A DNA stretch of 44,154 nt, taken from the NCBI GenBank assembly GCA_011191975.1, contig DUFA01000053.1, positions 1 through 44,154 of the forward strand, read 5' to 3'. The DNA is from Dehalococcoidia bacterium. Lineage in GTDB: Bacteria > Chloroflexota > Dehalococcoidia > Dehalococcoidales > UBA2162. The notes under the pieces are model-generated. The model had not been told where the DNA came from, searched no databases, and worked only from the letters and a program-made list of their open reading frames with translations. This document shows positions 35,514 through 43,767 of this stretch, one piece after another. Position 1 is the first letter of the stretch. The number at the start of each line of letters is the position of its first letter. A program made the position numbers and the translations under genes.

Positions 35514-35536
35514 TATCACACTTAAGAGAATAAGGT

Positions 35537-36226
35537 ATGAATGCATTTAGATTTCTTAATCCTAAACCGACCATATCAGAACAGGATATTCACTCTGGTC
35601 TAAAATGGATGATCTGGGAAGGCGCTGTCTCAAACGGATTCAGCAGTATTACTACAAGCGGTATCCTTGCGGCCTTCGCACTAGCACTCGGAGCGAACAG
35701 CGTACAGATAGGCATCCTGGCAGCAATCCCTTTTCTAATGCAACCTTTACAGATACCAGCTATATTCTTGGTAGACAAGCTTAAGAAGCGTAAAGCTATT
35801 GCCACTATATTCTGGTTTTTTGCGCAGCTAATGTGGTTTCCTGCAGCATTAATACCCGTCTATATAAGTACACCCGGCGCTGGAGCTATATCTATGCTTC
35901 TTGTATTGATGGCTATTCGTAACATCTTTGGAGCGATATGCAACTGCGCCTGGAACCCGTGGATCCGTGATCTTATCCCGCAAAAGATACTTGGAAGTTA
36001 TACTGCCAGAAGGTTGGCTATATCGACGGGAGTCAGCATTGTGTTTGGTCTGGGTGCAGCTTTTTTTATTGAGTTTTGGAAAGGACAGGTAATTGGCGAG
36101 CAGGCAATTTACGGATACACTTATGCTCTGGTATTCGGATCTGTTGTATTAGGCTTAGCCAGTCCTGTGTTCATGTCATTAATGCCAGAACCTCTCATGC
36201 AATTCACACCTGGAGAAAATCCATAG
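35537..36226 (+). CDS. MFS transporter, N-terminal part before an amber codon
   Basis: 229 residues ending at TAG 36224-36226. The first six spans of a major facilitator are readable: SNGFSSITTSGILAAFALAL, GILAAIPFLMQPLQIPAI, KKRKAIATIFWFFAQLMWFP, IRNIFGAICNCAWNPWIRDL, then SVVLGLASPVFMSLMPEP at the end of the half. The loop LVDKLKKRKA follows TM2 as in the family. After the TAG the same frame continues without break into the next entry, so the intact gene had about 678 codons. The N-terminal half alone cannot form a working transporter. Confidence 0.85.
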   Translation: MNAFRFLNPKPTISEQDIHSGLKWMIWEGAVSNGFSSITTSGILAAFALALGANSVQIGILAAIPFLMQPLQIPAIFLVDKLKKRKAIATIFWFFAQLMWFPAALIPVYISTPGAGAISMLLVLMAIRNIFGAICNCAWNPWIRDLIPQKILGSYTARRLAISTGVSIVFGLGAAFFIEFWKGQVIGEQAIYGYTYALVFGSVVLGLASPVFMSLMPEPLMQFTPGENP

Positions 36227-36277
36227 TTAATAAAGACCCTCATTACTCCACTACGAAACATCAACTTCAGAAGATTA

Positions 36278-37573
36278 ATGATATTCCAGATGATGTGGAA
36301 TTTCGCTGCCAATCTCGCCATTCCGTTTTTCGCGGTTAATATGCTTCAACGGTTAGGACTTTCCCTATTCTGGGTAATTGGACTTAGTGTAATAAGCCAG
36401 ATATTTAATATTCTTTTTCTGCGAGTATGGGGTCCTTTTGCAGACCGATTTGGAAGTAAAGTCGTGTTATCTATGGGAATCTCCCTTTACCTGATTGTTT
36501 TTCTGGGGTGGATATTTACCACTCTTCCAGAACGCTACTTCTTAACTATTCCTCTACTTGTTATCCTTCATATTTTTGCCGGGATTGCTACTGCAGCAGT
36601 CAGTTTTACAATAGGAACTTTAAACTTAAAATTATCACCAGAAGGGCAAGCAACGCCTTATTTAGCCAGTGCAGCACTCGCCGGAAATATTGGTGCGGGA
36701 TTGGGACCCATTGTTGGAGGTACATTAGCTACGTTTTTCGCAAATCGTCAGCTAACCTTTGTTACTCGCTGGTTTGATCAAGGGAGTTCAATAGAATTGA
36801 CTACTATAAGTATAGGTAGTTTTGATTTTCTTTTTATGATTACTTTCATCTTAGGATTAGCTACTTTGAGTATGCTGGCTATTGTTCGCGAAGAAGGTGA
36901 AGTGAGTCGTGAAATAGTACTGGATACACTCAAGTCGCCTATCAGGGAGCTTTCTCAACAAGTTACATCTGTTCCTAGTATGGATTTTCTAAGAGATATA
37001 CCACTTGGAAATTTGAAACGACTCCCTGTGCCTGGCCTCGATGTAGCTTTAGGAGTGACTGCATATCAAATCGCTGATACTGCAAAAACTATTGCTTCTG
37101 CTAATCTGCGGGTACGGAGAGTCAGGCAATCTTTGGAACGATCTTTTAGAAACAGTTTTTCAAATTTATGGGGGATAGGTAAAAGAACGGGAGACAATAT
37201 TGAGATCACAGCGAATATTGTACGTGGTGCGTTGCATGCAACCAGTGAGAACTATGAGAGACCAGAACAACGTGTCTCTAGTGTAGTGTCCGGTATACTT
37301 CAGGCAGCACAGAAAGAAAAAGTGAATTTCGATGAGACCCTAAAAGGTATTGGACAAGGTATCATTCATGGTGCTGTTGAAACTAATATGGACATAGATC
37401 AAATTATGAGAAATGTTAGCAAAACAATCCGTGAAATAGCAATTGAAAACGATGTTCCTGAAAATATCGCTGTCAGTAGGTTTACGGAAGAGCTACTTGA
37501 TGCCGCTCAAGGTTATGGGCAAGAGTTTTACGAAAACATGCGAGATATAATACAGCGTAATATTGATTTTTAA
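36278..37573 (+). CDS. MFS transporter, C-terminal part with a long helical tail
   Basis: 431 residues from the first ATG, but the frame is open from 36227 (LIKTLITPLRNINFRRLMIF), directly after the TAG. Six further spans up to about residue 207 (FDFLFMITFILGLATLSMLA). Then about 220 residues of soluble, mostly helical sequence that no MFS needs: LDVALGVTAYQIADTAKTIA, VRGALHATSENYERPEQRV, GIGQGIIHGAVETNMDIDQI, TEELLDAAQGYGQEFYENMR. The tail may carry a regulatory or partner-binding domain. Transport substrate unknown. Confidence 0.8.
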   Translation: MIFQMMWNFAANLAIPFFAVNMLQRLGLSLFWVIGLSVISQIFNILFLRVWGPFADRFGSKVVLSMGISLYLIVFLGWIFTTLPERYFLTIPLLVILHIFAGIATAAVSFTIGTLNLKLSPEGQATPYLASAALAGNIGAGLGPIVGGTLATFFANRQLTFVTRWFDQGSSIELTTISIGSFDFLFMITFILGLATLSMLAIVREEGEVSREIVLDTLKSPIRELSQQVTSVPSMDFLRDIPLGNLKRLPVPGLDVALGVTAYQIADTAKTIASANLRVRRVRQSLERSFRNSFSNLWGIGKRTGDNIEITANIVRGALHATSENYERPEQRVSSVVSGILQAAQKEKVNFDETLKGIGQGIIHGAVETNMDIDQIMRNVSKTIREIAIENDVPENIAVSRFTEELLDAAQGYGQEFYENMRDIIQRNIDF

Positions 37574-37627
37574 TGTACCTCCGATATAACCTATACGTAA
37601 AGGCAGGGGAAGTTTATCAATAAAATA

Positions 37628-37876
37628 ATGATTATGGGGATATATAGGGTGATTGTGCGTGACTTAAAAGAAGATGAAAGGTTATTACGACTTCTTGGAT
37701 TTCTTGTCTTTGCATTTTTTAATATATGTATCGTTTTAATATGTTTCGTGTTTCTGCTAAATATTAGAAACGATTCCCCTTTATTATTTTAGCTAATAAT
37801 TAGCGGAATTATGATCATTGCAACAATCTTTTATTCCCTTTGGAATATAATATACAGGAAGATTAAAAAACGGTAA
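37628..37876 (+). pseudogene. Small two-span membrane protein interrupted by TAG
   Basis: Frame from ATG 37628 reads a basic/acidic start (VRDLKEDERLLRLLGFLV), a first span (FAFFNICIVLICFVFLLNI), RNDSPLLF, then TAG at 37790-37792, then a second span LIISGIMIIATIFYSLWNII and the basic end YRKIKKR followed by TAA. About 82 codons. Both halves look like real membrane segments and charge distribution fits, so the TAG probably broke a small membrane protein. No family recognised and no strong ribosome site, so the call is tentative. Confidence 0.5.
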
Positions 37877-38043
37877 TTGATACCCCTGTACGAATGTAAG
37901 AAATTCTTGTTCTGTAATTATCAATTAATTGGCCAAACAACGATTGAGACTAATCACTGCTTAAATTAAAAACTTGAATCTTAACTCATTAGTAAAATAG
38001 GTACAGACCAATAATTTAGAATTTTACAAATGGAGAAGAAACT

Positions 38044-38523
38044 ATGAATAGTGTCAGTGTTGGAGAGGTGTATAAACTCGATGGTACCGCTTCAGAACAA
38101 ATATCTCAGGATGAATCTATTGAATTCGTGATTAATCGATTTGCAGAAAACCCAGGATTAAGAGCGATATTTCTGGTTAATGTAAATAATAGATTTTCAG
38201 GTTTAATTACACGCGGGAATTTATTAAGGTATATCCACCTTCAAGTTTATGGAGGTCAAGGAAGACCTGACTTAACAATTTCAGAACTATATCGATATAT
38301 TCATGCTAAAAATGCACTTGACCTGGTTTCCGAGCCACCTCAGCATGTATCTTTAAAAGAGACGGATACTTTAAAAACAGCTCTCGAGATGATGATGGAC
38401 TACGAATTGGACGTGTTACCAGTCGTAGATAAGCAAAACAGAATACTGGGTGATTTGAGATTATCGGAAATTTTAGTGAAGACAATCGAACTGGGTAAGG
38501 AGTTGAACGCACACAATGAGTAA
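38044..38523 (+). CDS. CBS-domain pair protein
   Basis: 159 residues with two CBS motifs (Bateman module). First about 10-65 (SIEFVINRFAENPGLRAIFL, VNVNNRFSGLITRGNLLRYI); second about 95-150 (VSLKETDTLKTALEMMMDYE, LDVLPVVDKQNRILGDLRLS). Between them is a 25-residue helix. Such stand-alone modules bind adenosine nucleotides and act as energy sensors for partner proteins. ATG at 38044 with GGAG upstream. It lies between a broken MFS gene and the acs relic; no partner is evident. Confidence 0.85.
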   Translation: MNSVSVGEVYKLDGTASEQISQDESIEFVINRFAENPGLRAIFLVNVNNRFSGLITRGNLLRYIHLQVYGGQGRPDLTISELYRYIHAKNALDLVSEPPQHVSLKETDTLKTALEMMMDYELDVLPVVDKQNRILGDLRLSEILVKTIELGKELNAHNE

Positions 38524-38736
38524 TTTATTGGGACGCACCTCGTATAAATTGCCGAGAAAATAATCAAACCATAATATAAAATATTTCTATTCAAATAGTT
38601 AATAAACGTTTGTTAGAAAGTCAATACCACATATTACTCATTGATGCTGTTCGAATTCAATTTAAAGTAAATGACTTTCTTTTCCGATTCTCTGTAAAAC
38701 TGAATCTTCTTACTCAGTGGATATGCACATAAGTTT

Positions 38737-39116
38737 GATAGAATACTGCTGAAGTAGAGAGTACCGTGATTTCCTATCCTGCTTTAGTAGAGGTTACGTT
38801 AGCGTACAAACCAGATGAAATAAAGGGTGATGCACTCGTCAGGTTCGTGATACTAAAGGATAGTGAAAAACCGCCGGACTAATTACAAAAAGAAATTAAC
38901 AAGCATTTACGAGAAAATATCGGACCTATCGCTACTGCCGATGAGATATATTTTATCGATTCAATGCCAACAACCAGAAGCGGGAAAAATGATGAGACGA
39001 GAATGAAAGCAGTAGCTTCAGGGCAGAATATCGGCGATTTAACTACCCTTGAAGATAAAGGCTCTGTCGAGGAGGTGAAACGAGCTTAAGAAGAGCTACA
39101 AAAAACGAAGAAGTAA
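38737..39116 (+). pseudogene. Relic of a second acetyl-CoA synthetase gene (3' end)
   Basis: About 380 bases aligning with the last part of acs (from about 27798 to 28176), same orientation. Readable pieces: KPDEIKGDALVRFVILKD, KEINKHLRENIGPIATADEI, YFIDSMPTTRSGKN, KAVASGQNIGDLTTLEDKGS, and the same ending AAAACGAAGAAGTAATAAA. Damage: TAA after EKPPD, an indel at the TRSGK lysine motif, TAA after VEEVKRA. Many differences from acs are silent, so this was a diverged paralogue that was once under selection, not a recent copy. The 5' part of the gene is not recognisable upstream. Confidence 0.85.
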
Positions 39117-39319
39117 TAAACAACAAAGAGAATATGTACAAAGTGATTGTATGAAATGAAATAGGTCTAGTTACTGGATTGATAAACCTCGAGTATACTC
39201 TTGAACAAATTTGAGAACGTATTGAAAATTTAAATGACTTCATATAACCAGTGTATTTTGCGGATTTAAGATAGTAATCTGTTTCTTAATATTACAAATT
39301 CTAAGTTTAACTTTCGATA

Positions 39320-40330
39320 TCAACCTAAATAAAATATTGTCAAGATAGCTCCGATATAAATGAACGTCAGTATCGTTGTATCAAGACCAACCCAGGCGCG
39401 GAACCAAAATTGGGGACGGAATATGATACCTATGATAACGGTGCAACTCATTAAAATAACAAATAAAGCTGTTATGGCATGGTTCATACTTACTCCTTGT
39501 AGTATTGGTCCAGCAGAATAAAATAAATCATCGATAAAGAGAATAACTCCAATATTGAATATGTTACTCCCAATGACATTTCCTACAGCCATTTCCACTG
39601 AACCCATTCGCGCTGCAGAAAGCGATACAATTATTTCAGGTGACGTCGTACAAATAGCTAAAAATAATGTACCGACAAAACTGGTTTCCAATCCGGTTGT
39701 TTCCGCAATCTGGTCTCCGATTATTGCTAACCATGTACCTGCTCCGAAGGTCACCAACGCTGCTAAAGTAAAAAATGTAATTACTCTTTTCAAAGATATA
39801 TCCTGACCTTTGGAAGAGGTTTGCGTGTTTTCATTATTTATTTCATTCTTGTTGGTTTGGAAGCGAAATATCATGTATTGTGCCACAAGAAATGTGCCAA
39901 AAAGTAGAATCGAATAGACTCCGATCCGACCAAATATCGCTATAGTAAGTAAATTTTGGGCGAGAAAAAGGAAAGTAGCCGCTGAAGCGATTAACACGAC
40001 ACTTAGAACAGCACTTAAAACAAGTCCGGTTCCTAAATAATGTAGTGCAGGACCTCGAGTGTATATCAAGTCAATAGCCGCAATAATGGCTAAATTTATT
40101 AAGCCTGCACCAAAGACATTACCAACAGTCAAATCAGGTTCTTGAACGAAGGTAACAGAGCTTATTCCTGTAGCCAATTCGGGGAGAGAAGTAACCGCAG
40201 CAAGAAGAACTACCCCAACCCACACCCGTCCCACACCGGTTTTTTCGGCAATAAGATCACCATATTTGGCAAGTCTGGTTCCTGCCAATATAATAATCGC
40301 CAGACAAATTACTAATTGCACCCAAACCAC
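39320..40330 (-). CDS. Sodium/calcium exchanger family protein (CaCA, YrbG-like)
   Basis: 336 residues, about ten spans, two inverted repeats. Alpha-1 has VTSLPELATGISSVTFVQ and GNVFGAGLINLAII; alpha-2 has CTTSPEIIVSLSAARMGSVE and GNVIGSNIFNIGVILFID. The two acidic E residues in the S/TxPE motifs are the cation-binding sites of NCX/YrbG proteins. Between the repeats is a hydrophilic loop (about 165-185, TNKNEINNENTQTSSKGQD). Swaps Na+ or H+ for Ca2+ or a similar cation. GTG at 40330 with TAGGGAG upstream. Intact, single gene. Confidence 0.92.
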   Translation of the reverse strand: MVWVQLVICLAIIILAGTRLAKYGDLIAEKTGVGRVWVGVVLLAAVTSLPELATGISSVTFVQEPDLTVGNVFGAGLINLAIIAAIDLIYTRGPALHYLGTGLVLSAVLSVVLIASAATFLFLAQNLLTIAIFGRIGVYSILLFGTFLVAQYMIFRFQTNKNEINNENTQTSSKGQDISLKRVITFFTLAALVTFGAGTWLAIIGDQIAETTGLETSFVGTLFLAICTTSPEIIVSLSAARMGSVEMAVGNVIGSNIFNIGVILFIDDLFYSAGPILQGVSMNHAITALFVILMSCTVIIGIIFRPQFWFRAWVGLDTTILTFIYIGAILTIFYLG

Positions 40331-40443
40331 TACAAATACTCCCTACTTGTTAGGATGGGGATAATTTTTTCTTAAAAGTAATTTTAATCAATCTCACGTT
40401 GCATATGGGACTTAACATATACTTGATGATGCTTTCAGGTAGT

Positions 40444-42372
40444 TTATGGTTGGCATAATCTTAATACCTTGAGAAGGTCTTTAATATCAACTGTAGCTAC
40501 TCCGACTACGCTATCACCTCCACCGTAATAAACGTAGAGTTTATTATTTAAGATAATATTTCCGCATGGGAATACGACATTCGGTACCTGGCCCTCTTTC
40601 TCATATGGTGCTTCCGGCTCAAAAACCGGGAAGTAAGTACGCGAGATGATTTTTACCGGATTTTTCCGGTCAAGAAGCAGGGCACCGACACGATAGACTT
40701 TATCTTCGGAAACACCATGATAAAGCATTATCCAACCGTCATCCGTTTTGACCGGAGGAGCTGCCGCACCTACTTTAACACTATCCCACCATCCTTTCCT
40801 CGGAGCTATCCAGTGGTGTTCGTTAAGCCAGAAATTGCCTGTTAGACTCCTGTCCAGGTTGGTACAGTAATCATAATCGATGTCATTTCCAAGCCTGTGA
40901 ACGCAGATATGCTGATTATTTATTTTTTCAGGAAATACGAAGGCATCTTTATTATCATACTGAGGTGGCGTAATCAAAATCGGTTTCGACCAGTTCCAGC
41001 ATCGAGAGAGGAAATCCCGGGTGCTGATGAACGTCGTTGCGACCCTGGGTGGATTTTTACCGTCATAGGCCGTGTAGAGCATGTAGATTCTATTTCCGAT
41101 CACTGTAAGCCTGGGATCCTCGCATCCTGAGTTACCACCAGGGGTTAATTTTTGCTCGAATATCTCACGGGGAGTATATATCGGTTCTGTTAACCGATCA
41201 TCTATATGAATACCGTCGGTACTCACGGCGTAGCCGAATGTCGAAGTATTATCCTCAGACATTGCACGATATATTATGTGGACTTTGTTATCGAGGTATA
41301 TCGCTGCCGGGTTAAATGTTGCCTTGCTCTCCCATGCGTGTTCTTTTACCGGCATGATTACAGGATTTTCATCAGCACGCTTCAGCTTAAGGAGCGGCTT
41401 TTTATTTAGCATTACTCCTGTCAGGGTGGACAGTCTGACCGATGCAACACAACAGGTAGTATCAGCCGCTCCGTAATAAATATGAAGCTGCTTGCCTTTC
41501 ACCAGTCCACCGGAAGGAAAAACTATATTCGGTACAAGCCCTATCGTTTCGTAATACTCTTCCGGAATGAATACCGGCGCTTCTGTTTTGCCCAGGATCA
41601 TAAACGGATTTTCAAGATCGAGAAGCGCTGCTTCTATCCCGAAAAGTCTTTCTTTTGATGATGAAAAGTAATTACTGATATAGGAATATACCAGTAACCA
41701 TCCATCCTTCGTTCTCAAGGGAGGAGCGCCGACTTCTATATGGTCTTCAGGGCTGCGGCGTAATGGTAATGAATATTCCTGATAACTCCTGTACCAGTCT
41801 GCCCAGTAGTGCTCCGACCAGATATCTTCTACCTGATTAAAACTTGCCAGACAAATACTTGCCGGTGGCTTGTCGGTATTTACGGTGAGAATGGCATATA
41901 TCTTTCCGCATATTTTATAAGGAAATAATGCCATTGCTTTGGCATTGAACGGAGTAACCAGATGTTTTTCCCTGATTCTGCTGAGATTCGGTGATATAGC
42001 CAACCCGACCTTGATGCCGTCAGCAGTAGGAGGCCAGCTCGAAAGGGCAGTGTAAAATATGTAGTACCTGTTATTAAATCTGGTTACCCGGGGATCTTCA
42101 CAGCCAAAACGTTCCCACGAAAATTCAGGGGTGATAAACCGTCTTCTTTTCGAAAAATGCAGGCCGTCCTCACTACGTGCAATTCCTATACTGGATACAG
42201 GCAGCATGGTGCCGGCAAGGACACTGTAATAGGGTAATGATAAAGCCCTGTAAAGGAGTGAGATTCCGTCTTTATTCCTTACCGGGCACCCGTTAAAAAC
42301 CGCCCGGGATTCCCAGAGGTGGTTGCTCTTCGGTTTTAAAATAGGATTATCTTCGTATCTTTTAATGAACAT
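40444..42372 (-). CDS. GH130-like glycosidase/phosphorylase, tandem two-domain
   Basis: 642 residues with two five-bladed beta-propeller GH130 domains, about 1-315 (RYEDNPILKPKSNHLWES, FGCEDPRVTRFNNRYYIFYT) and about 325-642 (ENPVIMPVKEHAWESKATFN, SGCEDPRLTVIGNRIYMLYT). GH130 enzymes phosphorolyse or hydrolyse beta-mannosides; the EDPR aspartate is the usual general acid. Both copies keep it. The first domain lacks the FPEKI motif that the second keeps (VFPEKINNQHICVHRL). ATG at 42372 lies inside the previous gene with AAGGAAGGTG upstream and overlaps it by 11 bases, so the two are coupled. Confidence 0.88.
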   Translation of the reverse strand: MFIKRYEDNPILKPKSNHLWESRAVFNGCPVRNKDGISLLYRALSLPYYSVLAGTMLPVSSIGIARSEDGLHFSKRRRFITPEFSWERFGCEDPRVTRFNNRYYIFYTALSSWPPTADGIKVGLAISPNLSRIREKHLVTPFNAKAMALFPYKICGKIYAILTVNTDKPPASICLASFNQVEDIWSEHYWADWYRSYQEYSLPLRRSPEDHIEVGAPPLRTKDGWLLVYSYISNYFSSSKERLFGIEAALLDLENPFMILGKTEAPVFIPEEYYETIGLVPNIVFPSGGLVKGKQLHIYYGAADTTCCVASVRLSTLTGVMLNKKPLLKLKRADENPVIMPVKEHAWESKATFNPAAIYLDNKVHIIYRAMSEDNTSTFGYAVSTDGIHIDDRLTEPIYTPREIFEQKLTPGGNSGCEDPRLTVIGNRIYMLYTAYDGKNPPRVATTFISTRDFLSRCWNWSKPILITPPQYDNKDAFVFPEKINNQHICVHRLGNDIDYDYCTNLDRSLTGNFWLNEHHWIAPRKGWWDSVKVGAAAPPVKTDDGWIMLYHGVSEDKVYRVGALLLDRKNPVKIISRTYFPVFEPEAPYEKEGQVPNVVFPCGNIILNNKLYVYYGGGDSVVGVATVDIKDLLKVLRLCQP

Positions 42373-43411
42373 TTTCCCACCTTCCTTTAATGTCCTTGTG
42401 TCGGTTTATCGGGATAACCTGTTTCGGATATTTTCTGGTTTCTTGGTGCAGCAGGTCATCGACCATATCATCCAGCCTGCAACTGGCCACGCAGACATAA
42501 CTATCCGAAGCTCCATAATATGCCATCAGTATTCCATTTCTGACAGCGGCTCCTGTAAGATAGACAATTCCCGGTTTAGACCCGTTTTCTTCGTAAACTG
42601 CCGTTGGCTCAAGCACAGGATAAGTAGAACGGCAAATGATATGGCTCGGATCTTCCAGGTCCAGCAGCATTGCACCAACCTTGTATTTTCCGAATTCGTG
42701 TTTAGTCATGGCATGGTAGAAAAGCAGCCATCCTTTTTCGGTCTTGACAGGTGGCGCGCCGGCACCTCGTATCACAGTATCCCAGGAAGAACCACGACTT
42801 ATTACGGATGATTGTATATAGCTGTTTAAATAATTACCCGGTTTTACATCCAGGCTTTCGTAATAGCTGATCATCAATTCCGGATTTAAACTATGCAGAA
42901 TTGCGTAGTTTCCGTTTATCTTTTCGGGAAAAATTACCCAGTTTTTATGAATCTGATCCGGTGGAGAGATAAAAACAGGATTCGCCCATTTCCAGTTTTT
43001 CTTTAGAAAGTCGTCTATTTTTATCGAAGTAAGAGCCATACGCAGACCGGCATCGCTTGCGGTATAGGTTAGATATAATACATCTTCGTTATCCACACGT
43101 ACAATCCGGGGATCCTCCGCACCGCCAAAACTACCTCCCGATAAATAAGAATAAATATTGAACGTACCGGATGTAACCGGATGCTGATATACCGGGTAAT
43201 CCAGTCTTTCATTTACAGAGAAATCTCCCTTTGATGAAGCATAGCCTAACCGGGAGATACCATCATCACCTATAGCCCGGTAAAGAATATGGATTTTATC
43301 TTCAAGGAGAATAACACCCGGATTGAATGTCTGGAGGGATTCCCATGGATGACCTTGTTGAGGTTGGATTATGGGATTATCGTTAAATCTCTTCAAATAT
43401 GTGGAGGGCAT
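42362..43411 (-). CDS. GH130-like glycosidase/phosphorylase
   Basis: 349 residues, one GH130 propeller: RFNDNPIIQPQQGHPWESLQ, FGGAEDPRIVRVDNEDVLYL, WVIFPEKINGNYAILHSL and WLLFYHAMTKHEFGKYKVGA, LLDLEDPSHIICRSTYPVLE. The order and motifs match beta-1,4-mannosyl phosphorylases/hydrolases. Most similar by eye to the C-terminal domain of the next gene. ATG at 43411, with AAGGAGG about 10 bases upstream. First gene of a leftward pair behind a good promoter; no transporter for the sugar is visible on this strand, but a permease gene starts divergently. Confidence 0.88.
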   Translation of the reverse strand: MPSTYLKRFNDNPIIQPQQGHPWESLQTFNPGVILLEDKIHILYRAIGDDGISRLGYASSKGDFSVNERLDYPVYQHPVTSGTFNIYSYLSGGSFGGAEDPRIVRVDNEDVLYLTYTASDAGLRMALTSIKIDDFLKKNWKWANPVFISPPDQIHKNWVIFPEKINGNYAILHSLNPELMISYYESLDVKPGNYLNSYIQSSVISRGSSWDTVIRGAGAPPVKTEKGWLLFYHAMTKHEFGKYKVGAMLLDLEDPSHIICRSTYPVLEPTAVYEENGSKPGIVYLTGAAVRNGILMAYYGASDSYVCVASCRLDDMVDDLLHQETRKYPKQVIPINRHKDIKGRWENVH

Positions 43412-43449
43412 AATGACATCGCCTCCTTAGTTACTGGAAGAGTACGAAT

Positions 43450-43478
43450 AATGTAACTTTTTATGAAGTATTTGTCAA
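43450..43478 (-). promoter_or_regulatory. Sigma-70-type promoter of the GH130 operon
   Basis: On the minus strand TTGACA (43473-43478), a 17-base spacer, and TACATT (43450-43455), 39 bases before the start codon. The -35 box is a perfect consensus and the -10 matches 4 of 6. Confidence 0.6.
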
Positions 43479-43767
43479 AGAGGTTGTTCTCTAGTTGTTT
43501 ATGGACATCGGCATGAACAAATAGAAAGATTTACTCATAAATGATATTATATGATTACTATCCATATAACCCTTAATTCAAAATGTTACAACATACCTAG
43601 AATGTGAAACCTGGATATTCCTTATAGAATGGCAACGTCAAATTAAACAAAGAGAATTGGCATGATGGGGTTACCGAATTAATTTCATCAGGATCAAATA
43701 TAAGTAAATATTTGGGTGCTATCTTTGGATAGACAGTTGTTTAAAGTAATTGATAGAATCTGATGAG
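43479..43767. other. Divergent intergenic region, no gene seen
   Basis: Between the GH130 promoter and the permease start, AT-rich with stops in all frames. No terminator, tRNA or repeat was found. It probably holds the permease promoter, but no clear -35/-10 pair was found. Confidence 0.5.

Noticed and set aside
39043-39243. 66-residue minus-strand open frame
   Set aside because: It overlaps the acs relic antisense and has no ribosome site; likely chance.
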